NCBI GenBank assembly: GCA_009842205.1
Contig: VYFX01000075.1
Location: 1-64,000, forward strand
DNA from: Paracoccaceae bacterium
Lineage (GTDB): Bacteria > Pseudomonadota > Alphaproteobacteria > Rhodobacterales > Rhodobacteraceae
DNA length: 64,000 nucleotides
Reading direction: 5' to 3'
Position 1 is the stretch's first letter. Every line of letters begins with the position of its first letter. This document shows positions 1 through 9,480 of the stretch, in pieces. The position numbers and the translations under genes are program-made. The notes under the pieces are model-generated. The model made no database searches and had not been told where the DNA came from. It saw nothing but the letters and a program-made list of their open reading frames with translations.

Positions 1-911
1 TGAAAAATACCCACTTCAAAAATGCCAATGGATTGACCCAAAAGGGGCATTATTCTACAGCCAGGGATATGACCATTCTCGGTCGCCACATGATTTATGA
101 TTATCCCGACTATTATAATCTCTTTTCGAGGAAGTACACCAACGTTGGTGGCCAAACCGTTTACAATACAAACCGGAGATTCCTGACAAATTACAGTGGA
201 GCTGACGGTATAAAAACAGGCTATACCCAAGCTGCCGGTTTCAATTTGGTAGCATCTGCAAAACGCGGCAATGTACGCATAATTACAACGGTGTTTGGCG
301 GCAAATCAACTACCACCAGAAATGCACAGGTCGCCAAATTGATGGATTTGGGTTTCTCCAGGGCCAAAGCCAATGTCAGGCTGGTCAAACCCAAGGTACC
401 TCCCTACGGCAAATATACCCTTAACGGAAAGGTTTTGGCCGAGTTATCCTCTCCGACACTCAGGCCAGGGGTTTTGGTTGAAATGGGTGACATGCAAGAT
501 CAGGTGGAATCTGTAGAGGTGGATTATGCCGGTCTGGATGATTCAAACCAGTCAGAAATCATCGAATTGGGAGGAGCATCCGACCCATTGATGATTGATG
601 GACAAGAATGGGACAGTTTCTCACCCTTACCGAGACCGAGAGGACTTACCTTGCTCCATGGTACGAATATCGTGTCCAAGAATTCCGGTGTGGTTCTCGG
701 AACCTATTATTCCAAAAGCCTGGCCAACAGCAATGCCAGAAGATTGGAGTTCATGGTGCCTTCGGAACTGTTTTCGGCCAAGAAAATTCTGATTGATAAT
801 GGTCGTGGTATTGTATTGAAGTACATCGGAATGGATGAAAAATCGGCTGAGAAAGTATGCCGTATACTCGCCCGACGCAAGTCCGAATGTCAGGTGCTCT
901 ATATCAGATAG
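1..911 (+). CDS. D-alanyl-D-alanine carboxypeptidase, 3' part (5' end outside window)
   Basis: This is a periplasmic penicillin-binding D,D-carboxypeptidase (peptidase S11, DacA/DacC family), which trims the terminal D-Ala from peptidoglycan pentapeptides. The reading frame is open from base 3 and reads NTHFKNANGLTQKGHYSTARD, the conserved stretch before the KTG box, so the SXXK serine lies upstream of the window. The KTG motif is in GIKTGYTQAAGF. After the catalytic part comes a linker and a C-terminal block (about the last 70 residues, LEFMVPSEL to CQVLYIR) that resembles a SPOR peptidoglycan-binding domain, as in several alphaproteobacterial homologues. The family is certain. The SPOR reading is an inference. 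Confidence 0.9.
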   Translation, partial: KNTHFKNANGLTQKGHYSTARDMTILGRHMIYDYPDYYNLFSRKYTNVGGQTVYNTNRRFLTNYSGADGIKTGYTQAAGFNLVASAKRGNVRIITTVFGGKSTTTRNAQVAKLMDLGFSRAKANVRLVKPKVPPYGKYTLNGKVLAELSSPTLRPGVLVEMGDMQDQVESVEVDYAGLDDSNQSEIIELGGASDPLMIDGQEWDSFSPLPRPRGLTLLHGTNIVSKNSGVVLGTYYSKSLANSNARRLEFMVPSELFSAKKILIDNGRGIVLKYIGMDEKSAEKVCRILARRKSECQVLYIR

Positions 912-936
912 CCAAGTTGGGTAATCCCACTCAGTT

Positions 937-2526
937 CTAATTCAAATAGGCAGCAGCCATGAGTGATTTGGTATAATCCGTTTTGGGGTTTTGAAAAATT
1001 TCCTCGGTCGAACCACTTTCGACAATGTTACCCCCTTGCATGACAATTATCTTGTGGGACAGGGATTTTACGACCCGTAAATCATGACTTATGAATATAT
1101 AGGACAGGTTTTTCTCTCGCTGGATTTTTAGCAACAAATCGACAATTTGCGATTGTACCGTTCGATCAAGGGCCGATGTGGGCTCATCCAGAATAAGCAA
1201 TTCAGGACTGAGGATCATTGCTCTTGCTATGGCAATCCTTTGCCGTTGACCACCAGAGAATTCATGGGGATATCTTCCCATCATGTCTGGTTCAAGACCG
1301 ACCTCGACAAGTATTTTGGAGGCCAATTCGTTTATTTCCTCCCTAGACAGGGACCTATGTATCCTCAGCCCTTCAGACACGATTTGTCCAACAGTCATCC
1401 TCGGGGAAAGTGAACCGTACGGATCCTGAAATACGATCTGCATGTTTTTTCGGAATTGGCGCACATTGGCGCTTGACAGGTTGCCGATTTGATTTCCCTT
1501 GATTGATATGGAGCCTTCCGAGGTAACGAGTTTGAGAATCGCAAGTGCTATGGTCGTTTTTCCTGAGCCTGATTCACCCACGATGCCAAGCGTTTCCCCC
1601 CGTTCGATTTGAAAGTCTGCCGTATTTACTGCCTTGACATGTCCAACTGTTCGTCGAAGAACACCACGCTTGATCGGAAACCAGACCTTGAGCTTATTGA
1701 CCATCAATACTGGGTTGCGCTCCTTCATGATGGCATCAGGTGAACCTGAGGGTTCGGCTGCAAGCAAGGCCTTGGTATAGGGATGCTTGGGTGTCTCGAA
1801 AACCTTTTTTCTATGACCACTCTCCACAATGCTGCCGTCTTTCATCACGAGAACCCTGTCGGCAATGTTTCTTACGATGTTGAGATCATGGGTTATGAAC
1901 AACAACCCCATGCCCTCTGATTCCTTGAGGTCCGTCAGCAGCTTCAATATTTGGGCCTGAATTGTAACATCCAGTGCTGTGGTTGGCTCATCGGCAATCA
2001 GGAGTGAAGGATTGTTGGCAAGGGCCATGGCAATCATGATTCTTTGTCTTTGACCACCTGAAAACAGGTGGGGATGGCATTTCAACCTTGATTCCGGATT
2101 GTCAATCCCGGTTTTTTCCAGAAGTTCCAAAATCTTCTTTCTGGCTTCCCCTCCAACCAGATTCTGGTGAATCCTCAGGCTTTCTCCAACCTGCTTCTCC
2201 AGGGTATGCAAAGGATTGAGGGAAGACATAGGTTCCTGAAAAATGAAACTTATTTCATTACCCCTGATCTGCTGCAGGGTCTTCAGATCGATATCAACGA
2301 GTTCCTGTCCCTTGAATTTGACCGATCCCGTAATTTTGGCATTCCCAGGCAGCAAACCTACGGTGGAGAGGGCTGTTACCGATTTCCCAGAACCCGATTC
2401 ACCAACAATGGCTACGGTTTCCCCCTTGTCAACACTCAGGGATACCTTCTTGACGGCTTCAATCGTACGCCCCTCTTGGGTAAAGGTTATGGAGAGGTTA
2501 TTTGTTTCTAGCAGGTTCTGGCTCAC
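937..2526 (-). CDS. yejF: Peptide/microcin C ABC importer, fused double ATPase YejF
   Basis: This cytoplasmic ATPase powers the YejABEF importer for oligopeptides and microcin C-like compounds. It has 529 residues with two complete ABC domains in one chain. Domain one has Walker A GESGSGKS near residue 42, signature FSGGQRQR near 157 and Walker B LLIADEPTTALD near 180. Domain two has a second GESGSGKT near 314, FSGGQRQRIAIARA near 428 and LLILDEPTSALD. Both lead into the QPD/OPP-type C-terminal extension (HPYTKALLAA). The double ABC layout and length fit YejF. It is the last gene of the operon, and its start overlaps the yejE stop by 4 bases (ATGA). Confidence 0.92.
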   Translation of the reverse strand: MSQNLLETNNLSITFTQEGRTIEAVKKVSLSVDKGETVAIVGESGSGKSVTALSTVGLLPGNAKITGSVKFKGQELVDIDLKTLQQIRGNEISFIFQEPMSSLNPLHTLEKQVGESLRIHQNLVGGEARKKILELLEKTGIDNPESRLKCHPHLFSGGQRQRIMIAMALANNPSLLIADEPTTALDVTIQAQILKLLTDLKESEGMGLLFITHDLNIVRNIADRVLVMKDGSIVESGHRKKVFETPKHPYTKALLAAEPSGSPDAIMKERNPVLMVNKLKVWFPIKRGVLRRTVGHVKAVNTADFQIERGETLGIVGESGSGKTTIALAILKLVTSEGSISIKGNQIGNLSSANVRQFRKNMQIVFQDPYGSLSPRMTVGQIVSEGLRIHRSLSREEINELASKILVEVGLEPDMMGRYPHEFSGGQRQRIAIARAMILSPELLILDEPTSALDRTVQSQIVDLLLKIQREKNLSYIFISHDLRVVKSLSHKIIVMQGGNIVESGSTEEIFQNPKTDYTKSLMAAAYLN

Positions 2527-3632
2527 GTGAAGGTTTTCCTTGGATCAAACGCATCACGCACTCCTTCAAAAATGAATACCAGAAGTGACAACATTATGGC
2601 AAAGGTAAAGAAAGCCGTGAATCCCAACCAGGGTGCCTGCAGGTTTTGCTTGGCCTGAAGTGTCAATTGTCCAAGGGAAGGGGCCGAGGAGGGTAAGCCA
2701 AAGCCAAGAAAATCCAAGGCGGCCAGTGAACCGATTGTTCCGGTAATGATAAAAGGCAAAAGTGTTACTGAAGCAACCATGGCATTGGGTAGCAAATGCC
2801 TGAACATGATAACCGTATTGGAAACTCCCATGGCCTTGGCTGCCCGGACATATTCAAAATTGCGTGCCCTGAAGCTTTCGGCCCTTACCACACCGACCAG
2901 ACTGGTCCATCCAAACAGGGTCATCAAGAATACCAGTAGCCAGAAGTTCATTTGCCAAATCGCTGCTACAATAATGATGATATAAAGAGACGGGGTGGAT
3001 CCCCACAATTCAATGACCCGCTGGAAGAACAAGTCAATCAAGCCTCCAAAATAACCCTGTATAGCACCCGCAGCGATTCCAATGACGGATGTCAGGAGGG
3101 TAACCACACCTGTAAAGAGAATGGACAGGCGAAAACCATAGATTACTCTGGCTAGTACATCCCTTGCAGTATCGTCGGTACCCAGCCAATGTTCGGAATC
3201 AGGGGCTGATGGTGCAGGCTTACCCAAATCATCAACGGTATCATAGGAAAAGGGAATGAGAGGCCATATCATCCAACCACTTGAGATTTCTTCCCCATCG
3301 ACTATCCCATCTTGGGCATCTTCCAAAATGTCTTCCGGCTCATAGACACAATCAAGGATACCACCGGTTTTGATCAGGCATTTAACCTCGATGTCTCGAT
3401 AAACTGCTTCAGTAAGATATTCACCCCCAAAATCCTTCTCGGAGTGAAAGGACAGGATGGGAAAATACAGGTCGCCACGATAATTTATCAGAATGGGTTT
3501 TTCGTTGGCAATGAATTCAGAGAATAGGGAAATGACGAAAAGCACCATGAAGATATGCAAGGACCAAACCGCTCTACGGTTGGAATTGAAGTTCTTTAGC
3601 CTTCGTCGATTGATTGGGGATAGAGTAATCAT
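2523..3632 (-). CDS. yejE: Peptide/microcin C ABC importer permease YejE
   Basis: Inner-membrane permease of the YejABEF importer, 369 residues. One transmembrane helix near residue 25 precedes a periplasmic segment of about 130 residues that ends in SEHWLGTDDTARDVLARVIYG, the conserved entry to the OppC/DppC-type permease domain. The EAA loop reads EYVRAAKAMGVSNTVIMFRHLLPNA. About five further hydrophobic helices follow. The long insertion between the first helix and the core is typical of YejE rather than DppC. It overlaps yejB by 4 bases at its start and yejF by 4 bases at its end, so translation of the operon is coupled. Confidence 0.92.
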   Translation of the reverse strand: MITLSPINRRRLKNFNSNRRAVWSLHIFMVLFVISLFSEFIANEKPILINYRGDLYFPILSFHSEKDFGGEYLTEAVYRDIEVKCLIKTGGILDCVYEPEDILEDAQDGIVDGEEISSGWMIWPLIPFSYDTVDDLGKPAPSAPDSEHWLGTDDTARDVLARVIYGFRLSILFTGVVTLLTSVIGIAAGAIQGYFGGLIDLFFQRVIELWGSTPSLYIIIIVAAIWQMNFWLLVFLMTLFGWTSLVGVVRAESFRARNFEYVRAAKAMGVSNTVIMFRHLLPNAMVASVTLLPFIITGTIGSLAALDFLGFGLPSSAPSLGQLTLQAKQNLQAPWLGFTAFFTFAIMLSLLVFIFEGVRDAFDPRKTFT

Positions 3633-4714
3633 GTTTCCCTGGATTCAAAATCTATGCGGGGATCAATCCAGACATAGGTTAGATCGGAAATAATACCCAC
3701 GATCAATCCCAGCAGACCAAACACGAACAGAGTACCGAAAATTACCGGATAATCCCTCGCAACAGCTGCCTCAAAACCCAATCTGCCCAAACCGTCAAGC
3801 GAGAAGATGGTTTCAATAATGAGAGAGCCGCTGAAGAAAACCGCAACGAAGATGGTCGGAAATCCTGAAATGACCACCAGCATGGCATTGCGGAATATAT
3901 GACCGTAAAGTACCCTTCTTTCGGTCAATCCCTTGGCCCGGGCAGTCATGACATATTGCTTGTTGATCTCTTCAAGGAAAGTGTTCTTGGTCAATAGGGT
4001 AAGGGTGGCAAATGCAGAAATGGTCGAGGCAACCACCGGGAGACAAATATGCCAGAAATAATCAATGATCTTGCCAATTAGCGACAGGTCGGCAAAATTG
4101 TCAGAGACCAGTCCTCGGAGGGGAAAAATCTTGAAATAGGAACCGCCGGCAAAGAGTACCAAGAGCAGGATGGCGAAAAGGAAACCTGGAATGGCATAGC
4201 CAACGATGACTGCTCCTGAGGTCCAGGTGTCAAATTTGCTACCATCTCTTACTGCCTTTCTGACACCCAATGGTATGGAAATCCAATAGGCCAGCAAGGT
4301 TGACCATAAACCCAATGAAATGGAGACCGGCATTTTTTCCAAAACAAGATCAATGACGCTGATGGACCGGAAATAGCTTTCACCAAAATCCAGCCTCAGA
4401 TAGTCCCACATCATGTTCAGAAATCGCTCCAAGGGAGGTTTGTCAAATCCAAACTGAATTTCCAGTTCCCTTAGAAATTCCTCTGGAAGACCGGTAGCAC
4501 CCAGATATTTATCATCTGAACCCAATTGTTCATTGGCAATTTCATTGCCGGTACCAGCAAAATTGGCGAAGACATCCCCTTCACCTTCCATCTGGGCCAG
4601 GATTTGTTCAATAGGACCTCCCGGTACGAATTGCACCAAGGTAAAATTGATGATCATGATACCCAGAAGGGTAGGTATGACCAAGGCCAACCGTCGAAGG
4701 ATATAGGCTCCCAT
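3629..4714 (-). CDS. yejB: Peptide/microcin C ABC importer permease YejB
   Basis: Inner-membrane permease, 361 residues, of the OppB/DppB fold. The N-terminus (ILRRLALVIPTLLGIMIINFTLVQFVPGGP) is the family's first helix. A YejB-specific periplasmic insertion follows (about residues 38-85), then LDFGESYFRSISVIDLVLEKMPVS and an EAA loop reading QYVMTARAKGLTERRVLYGHIFRNAM near residue 250. It pairs with YejE to form the channel. It lies 15 bases downstream of yejA and overlaps yejE by 4. Confidence 0.92.
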   Translation of the reverse strand: MGAYILRRLALVIPTLLGIMIINFTLVQFVPGGPIEQILAQMEGEGDVFANFAGTGNEIANEQLGSDDKYLGATGLPEEFLRELEIQFGFDKPPLERFLNMMWDYLRLDFGESYFRSISVIDLVLEKMPVSISLGLWSTLLAYWISIPLGVRKAVRDGSKFDTWTSGAVIVGYAIPGFLFAILLLVLFAGGSYFKIFPLRGLVSDNFADLSLIGKIIDYFWHICLPVVASTISAFATLTLLTKNTFLEEINKQYVMTARAKGLTERRVLYGHIFRNAMLVVISGFPTIFVAVFFSGSLIIETIFSLDGLGRLGFEAAVARDYPVIFGTLFVFGLLGLIVGIISDLTYVWIDPRIDFESRET

Positions 4715-4729
4715 TAAAGTTACAAACCT

Positions 4730-6604
4730 TTATTCGCTGAACGCACCCTGGGATATAAGGTTCTGACGCTTCTGCTCGTTGGACCACCAAAAATCCAAAA
4801 AGCCCAATGAAAAGGGAGGTATATTTTCCGGGTATTCATACATGTCATAATAGGCAACCGTATGGAAGTCCTTGTACCAATGGAAAATCACGATGCGCTG
4901 CTGACGAAGTACCCTGTCCAGGGCAGTCACGCCTCTTTCAAGTTCCTCGATGGTATTGGCATCCAGAATATAGGTTATGATTTCGTCAACTGCCGGATTG
5001 GCAAAGCCTGTATCATTGAAAATCCCATCCACATATTCCGAACCCAGATACTGTCTCAGAGCACCACCTGGTTCAAAACTAATCGGAAAGTTGGTTGTAA
5101 TGATATCGAAATCACGATCCTTTTCCCTCTGACGGAGTTGGGCCGGATCGATCTTCTGGAGATAGGCATCAATTCCCAACTGTTTCAAATTCTCTACAAA
5201 GGGTTGAATAATTCTTTCGAAAGTTGCTGAGGCAGTCAGGAATTCAATCTCAAGCTGCTGTCCGCTTGCATTTTTGCGAATACCATTATCCCCGACTATC
5301 CAACCTGCGTCATCCAGAAGGCTGGAGGCTGCTCGCAAATTCTTCCTGTCCAATCTTCTTTCAGGGTCGGATACGGGTGAAATTACGGGCTCTTCGGTAA
5401 ATATTTCCTCAGCCAGCGTATCTCTAAGGGGTTCCAGCACAATCAATTCTTCTGCTGATGGCAAACCCTCCGCCTTGAGACGGCTGTTCTCCCAGTAGGC
5501 ATCAATTCTTTTATACAAATCATGAAAGGTTGTTGCATTGGTCCATTCATAATTGAACATCAGGGAAATGGCTTCCCTCACCCGAATATCCTGGAACTTT
5601 TCCTTTCTCAGATTGAAGGCAAAACTCTGACCATTCGGAAGGCTTCCATCCGGAATTTCATCCTTGACAACCCAACCTTTTTCAATTGAGGGGAAATCAT
5701 ATCTGGTCGCCCAGTTTTTCGAGATATATTCGGGTCTAAAGGTCGTTTCGCCTGCCTTGAATCCTTCAAAAGCTGCTTCCTGATCAGCAAAGTAATCAAT
5801 CCGTATACGGTCAAAATTGCTTCGTCCTATCATGGTAGGGATGTTTGCTCCCCAATAATCCGGGTTTCTTCTATAAACTAGACTTTTGTTTACATCCATG
5901 GTTTCGAGTACATATGGAGACGATCCCAACGCCGGTTCCAATCTGGATTCATCAAGTTTTGCACCAGTATCCTCAAACCACTTTTTGGAAAAAATGGGTA
6001 ATCCACCTATCAGGGTAATGTCATTTCTAGTCGAACGATCGGTTGAATTAAAGGTGAATTTTATCTTGTAGGGTGAAAGGATTTCTGCTGAAACTACGGC
6101 CTTTCCCAATTCCGATTTAAAAGAGGCCAATCCCTCTTCCAGAAGCAGTTCATAACTGAACATCACATCTTCGGCAGTCAGTTCGGACCCATCGGAATAC
6201 CTTGCTTCGGGTCTAAGATTGTATATTACCCAGGTTCGGTCTTCAGGATATTCTATGGTTTCAGCTAGCAAACCATAAACCGAACTTACTTCATCGGCAC
6301 TGCCTTCAAGCATGGATTCAAAGAAAATAGAGGATAGGGCCCCCGCTTGTCCCTTGCGGCTATAGGGATTCATGGAATCAAAATTGCCGTAGGTTGCGAT
6401 GGAAATCTCCCCACCTTTGGGAGCTTGAGGATTTACATAATCAAAATGCTCAAAATCACTGGGGTATTTCAAATTGCCGAATTTAGATATACCATGGGAA
6501 ACAATTACATTTTGGTCTTCACTTGCGAAAGAAAATGTTGTTCCAGCTACTGAAACAATAGTGGATATCAATAATGCCTTAATACCCTTACTCAAGTAGT
6601 TCAT
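4730..6604 (-). CDS. yejA: Periplasmic solute-binding protein YejA
   Basis: Extracytoplasmic binding protein (SBP family 5) of the Yej importer, about 624 residues, the usual length for YejA. A Sec signal peptide (GIKALLISTIVSVAGTTFSFASE) ends near residue 30. FEHFDYVNPQAPKGG and the region around LRPEARYSDGSELTAEDVMFSYELL are family landmarks. I chose the ATG at 6604 over an in-frame TTG two codons upstream, because a strong GGAGGA Shine-Dalgarno sits 9 bases before it. It is the first gene of the yejABEF operon; the promoter must lie in 6605-6811. Confidence 0.92.
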   Translation of the reverse strand: MNYLSKGIKALLISTIVSVAGTTFSFASEDQNVIVSHGISKFGNLKYPSDFEHFDYVNPQAPKGGEISIATYGNFDSMNPYSRKGQAGALSSIFFESMLEGSADEVSSVYGLLAETIEYPEDRTWVIYNLRPEARYSDGSELTAEDVMFSYELLLEEGLASFKSELGKAVVSAEILSPYKIKFTFNSTDRSTRNDITLIGGLPIFSKKWFEDTGAKLDESRLEPALGSSPYVLETMDVNKSLVYRRNPDYWGANIPTMIGRSNFDRIRIDYFADQEAAFEGFKAGETTFRPEYISKNWATRYDFPSIEKGWVVKDEIPDGSLPNGQSFAFNLRKEKFQDIRVREAISLMFNYEWTNATTFHDLYKRIDAYWENSRLKAEGLPSAEELIVLEPLRDTLAEEIFTEEPVISPVSDPERRLDRKNLRAASSLLDDAGWIVGDNGIRKNASGQQLEIEFLTASATFERIIQPFVENLKQLGIDAYLQKIDPAQLRQREKDRDFDIITTNFPISFEPGGALRQYLGSEYVDGIFNDTGFANPAVDEIITYILDANTIEELERGVTALDRVLRQQRIVIFHWYKDFHTVAYYDMYEYPENIPPFSLGFLDFWWSNEQKRQNLISQGAFSE

Positions 6605-6613
6605 TTTCAATTT

Positions 6614-6619
6614 TCCTCC
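6614..6619 (-). promoter_or_regulatory. Shine-Dalgarno of yejA
   Basis: The minus strand reads GGAGGA 9 bases before the ATG at 6604. It decides the start in favour of ATG over the in-frame TTG at 6610, which lies within the spacer. Confidence 0.7.
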
Positions 6620-6811
6620 ATTCCAATTTTTCTTTGAGGCTTCTGGGATAGTGTAAACATTTTGAATGGAAACACCCTACAAATTTAAGTTAACTTTTGA
6701 ATTATGGATCAGGGCCATAGTGATTTGTAAGAACAATCCAGCCTGGGTACGATTTTTCAGATTGTGTGGTGCAAGTTCAAAGCCTTAGTGATTCTAGGTT
6801 TTTATAACAAT

Positions 6812-7321
6812 TTACTGCGTTGACTCGATTAGATATGCAATCAGGTTAGCTCTATCGTTATCCTTCTTCAAACCTGCAAAAACCATCTTTGTTCCGGGTA
6901 TGTACTTTTTTGGATTAACCAGAAAATCACTTAATTGCTGAACTGTCCAATTGCCCTCAAACTCGGCCATGGAAGAAGAATATTTGAAATCCGAAACAGC
7001 ACCAACAGATCTGTCGATAATTTGGAAAAGGTGTGGTCCTACGGAGTTTTGACCGTCTTCAAGTTTATGACAGGCCTGACATTTTGTAAAAACTCGTTGC
7101 CCCTTGGTGACATCCGCTGAAGCCAAAAGTTCAGTAATATCAACCGGTTCTACCTCAACCTCTGTATCTTCTACTTCTTCCAATGCCACCAATTCAACAA
7201 CTCCAGGATTGTGGCTTTCAACATGATATATTGACTCGGCTACCCATATTCCAAATAGAAAAAACAGCATTGCCCCGCAAAGAGCTGCCACTATTTTGGT
7301 TGAGGTCATTGTATCAAGCAT
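6812..7321 (-). CDS. Membrane-anchored c-type cytochrome (CycM/c552-like)
   Basis: A class I cytochrome c tethered to the inner membrane, facing the periplasm. Members of this group carry electrons from the bc1 complex to terminal oxidases in alphaproteobacteria. An uncleaved N-terminal helix (IVAALCGAMLFFLFGIWVAE) is followed by an acidic linker (EEVEDTEVEVEPVD) and one haem site CQACH. The distal methionine is probably in PGTKMVFAGLKK, the usual cytochrome c hexapeptide region. I chose the ATG at 7321. An ATG at 7309 and a TTG at 7333 are also in frame, and no clear Shine-Dalgarno separates them. The gene stands alone. Confidence 0.85.
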   Translation of the reverse strand: MLDTMTSTKIVAALCGAMLFFLFGIWVAESIYHVESHNPGVVELVALEEVEDTEVEVEPVDITELLASADVTKGQRVFTKCQACHKLEDGQNSVGPHLFQIIDRSVGAVSDFKYSSSMAEFEGNWTVQQLSDFLVNPKKYIPGTKMVFAGLKKDNDRANLIAYLIESTQ

Positions 7322-7431
7322 TAAATGATCCAAATTTTAGAAATTATTGTTTGCAGTCCTATGTAATGTAATTGCACCCATATATGCAACATTTAGTAAA
7401 AAATTCTAGATTGAAGAATTTAGAAAAATGA

Positions 7432-8289
7432 GTGATTAAGTTGAAAAAAATAATTTCATTTCAGGGAGAGTTGGGAGCCTATTCCCATGAGGCATGCCGT
7501 CTGGCACGTCCAGATTGGAACTATAATCCTTGTATTTCATTTGAAGATGCCATTTCGGCAGTGTTGAACGATAAATCTGAAGAGGTTATGCTTCCCGTCG
7601 AGAACTCCATTTATGGTAGGGTTGCAGATATACACAAGTTGCTGCCGGAATCAGGACTTTTCATCAATGATGAGGTTTTTGTAAGGATTGAAATCAATCT
7701 CATGGTTCTTCCCGGCACTTCCTTGGAAGAGGTGAAATACGCCTACAGTCATCCTGTACTCCTTGGTCAATGCAAAAAATTCCTCAAGCAGCATAATATA
7801 ATCCCATTGACATCTGTTGACACCTCCGGTTCTGCAAGGCTGATTTCAGAAAAACAAGATCCTTCCTACGCAGCCTTGGCTTCCAATCTGGCAAGCCAGA
7901 TATACGAATTGCAAATCATCCGCAAGAACATTGAAGATGCCCATTTCAACCGGACCCGATTCATTATCATGTCAAAAAACAGAAAATGGGAAAAAAGAGG
8001 TGAAAGCATGATGACCTCTTTTGTCTTTGCGGTTCGAAACATTCCGGCCGCCCTATACAAAGCCATGGGAGGTTTCGCTACCAACAATGTAAATATGGTC
8101 AAGCTTGAAAGCTACATGGTTGGGGGTTCCTTTAATGCAACTCAGTTTTTTGCTGAAATAGAGGGTCATCCCGAGGATGAGGGAGTTGTTCTGGCATTGG
8201 AAGAGCTAAAATTCTTTACTGATTACCTGGAAATTATCGGGGTTTACCCTGCCCATAAGGCAAGGTTGGATGTAAATTCCAAATCCTAA
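7432..8289 (+). CDS. pheA: Prephenate dehydratase with ACT domain
   Basis: Converts prephenate to phenylpyruvate in phenylalanine synthesis (cytoplasm). The 285 residues are a monofunctional PDT domain (FQGELGAYSHEACR at the start, LPVENSIYGRV near residue 60, NRTRFIIMSK near 180) followed by a regulatory ACT domain (residues about 195-275). In the ACT domain the phenylalanine-binding ESRP motif is read as ESYM, a change that could alter feedback inhibition. The start is not clean: the frame offers GTG at 7432 or TTG at 7441, while the only nearby ATG (7429) is in another frame and gives just MSD-stop. Confidence 0.9.
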   Translation: MIKLKKIISFQGELGAYSHEACRLARPDWNYNPCISFEDAISAVLNDKSEEVMLPVENSIYGRVADIHKLLPESGLFINDEVFVRIEINLMVLPGTSLEEVKYAYSHPVLLGQCKKFLKQHNIIPLTSVDTSGSARLISEKQDPSYAALASNLASQIYELQIIRKNIEDAHFNRTRFIIMSKNRKWEKRGESMMTSFVFAVRNIPAALYKAMGGFATNNVNMVKLESYMVGGSFNATQFFAEIEGHPEDEGVVLALEELKFFTDYLEIIGVYPAHKARLDVNSKS

Positions 8290-8385
8290 AGCATTTCCGG
8301 AGCCAATTCTCTTATTAGAGGAGAATTCAGAATTCTTATTTCTAATATCAACCCACCTTACATGATGGCAGTAATTTTACATCAT

Positions 8386-9348
8386 TCAAATTATGATACC
8401 TCCCAGCCATTTTCTAATAAGGAATTCAGCAATGGAACCCTTGCGGGGAAGTGAGATATCCGTCCTGCTACCATCATAGATATCCATGACTTCCTCTCGT
8501 TCGAGCCAAATGGCATTTTCAATTTCTTTTTTCTGGGGATTAATTGTGTCATTCCTTGCCTCACCTCTACATCCAATCATCAAGGAAGTTGGAAAGGGCC
8601 ATGGCTGTGATGAAAGATAACTTACGTTTTCCACAAGAATTTCGGCTTCTTCATAAACTTCCCGGATTACGGCAGATTCAATTGATTCACCTGGTTCCAT
8701 GAAACCTGCCAAGAGGGAATGCATTCCCTCAGGCCAATGGTAAGATCTTCCCAACAAAACCTTGTTTTGTCGTAGAATCAGCATGATGACTACAGGATCA
8801 CATCTTGGAAAATGTTCAGATTTGCAGGCAGGGCAAATCCTTGACCAGCCCCCATTCTTGATGTCCGAAGGATGACCACAAAACGAACAATACCTATGAG
8901 TGTAATGCCATCCCAATAATGCCTTTCCGATGGCTAGCAATTCTGCCAAGAGTGATTCCTGAAGATAGGGCAGGAGCATTCTGAGGCCCTTGAAATAATA
9001 TTCAGGAAAATCGGGATGTTGATATTGGGAAGGGTCAAACAGCCTGTTCTCGACAACATTTACAGTTAATGGGGTATTTTCCCTTGTGATATCACCTGCA
9101 AAATAATCAGTATCATTACAAGAACCCAGATATATCCTTGTTCCCAATGTTTTGATCAGTTCCTTTTCTGGCAACAGAAAAACCGGGTTTGACTGATTGT
9201 CCACCATCGGCATGCCTTTCCAAAATAGCAGCAAGCGGGAATTTTTTCCGTGAACGGCATTTTCCAGAAAGTCCGTATTCGAACGCTTATCAATATTTCG
9301 TTCAAGCGGTGATGGACTGGCAAAGGTAGCAAAATCATTAAAATTCAT
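8386..9348 (-). CDS. nudC: NADH pyrophosphatase / RNA decapping hydrolase NudC
   Basis: Nudix hydrolase that cleaves NAD(H) and removes NAD caps from RNA, 320 residues. It has an N-terminal domain, then a four-cysteine zinc ribbon (CSFCG, then CPAC) near residues 156-178. The Nudix box is GFMEPGESIESAVIREVYEE (about residues 216-235), continuing AEI. The NudC-specific motif SQPWPFPTSLMIG follows it. All key residues are present. It converges on pheA across a 96-base gap. Upstream of its start lies the SRP RNA on the other strand. Confidence 0.93.
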   Translation of the reverse strand: MNFNDFATFASPSPLERNIDKRSNTDFLENAVHGKNSRLLLFWKGMPMVDNQSNPVFLLPEKELIKTLGTRIYLGSCNDTDYFAGDITRENTPLTVNVVENRLFDPSQYQHPDFPEYYFKGLRMLLPYLQESLLAELLAIGKALLGWHYTHRYCSFCGHPSDIKNGGWSRICPACKSEHFPRCDPVVIMLILRQNKVLLGRSYHWPEGMHSLLAGFMEPGESIESAVIREVYEEAEILVENVSYLSSQPWPFPTSLMIGCRGEARNDTINPQKKEIENAIWLEREEVMDIYDGSRTDISLPRKGSIAEFLIRKWLGGIII

Positions 9349-9449
9349 GTGGAGTATTATCTCTTTTCGGATATTGCAATCAAAGGATGTAATTTCCCCA
9401 TTTCATCAATTTTGAATTCAATTGCACGAGTATTTAAGTCATTTGAATC

Positions 9450-9477
9450 CTTGAGAAAATCAACCGCCATACTATTT
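9450..9477 (+). promoter_or_regulatory. Probable promoter of the SRP RNA
   Basis: CTTGAG at 9450-9455 and CTATTT at 9472-9477 are 16 bases apart and resemble the alphaproteobacterial -35 (CTTGAC) and -10 (CTATAT) boxes. The -10 ends 4-9 bases before the predicted 5' end of the SRP RNA, which is where a start site should be. Confidence 0.45.
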
Positions 9478-9480
9478 TTA

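Noticed and set aside
8312..8336. Imperfect inverted repeat between pheA and nudC as a two-way terminator
   Set aside because: The stem is about 7 AT-rich pairs and no T-run follows on either strand; too weak to call.
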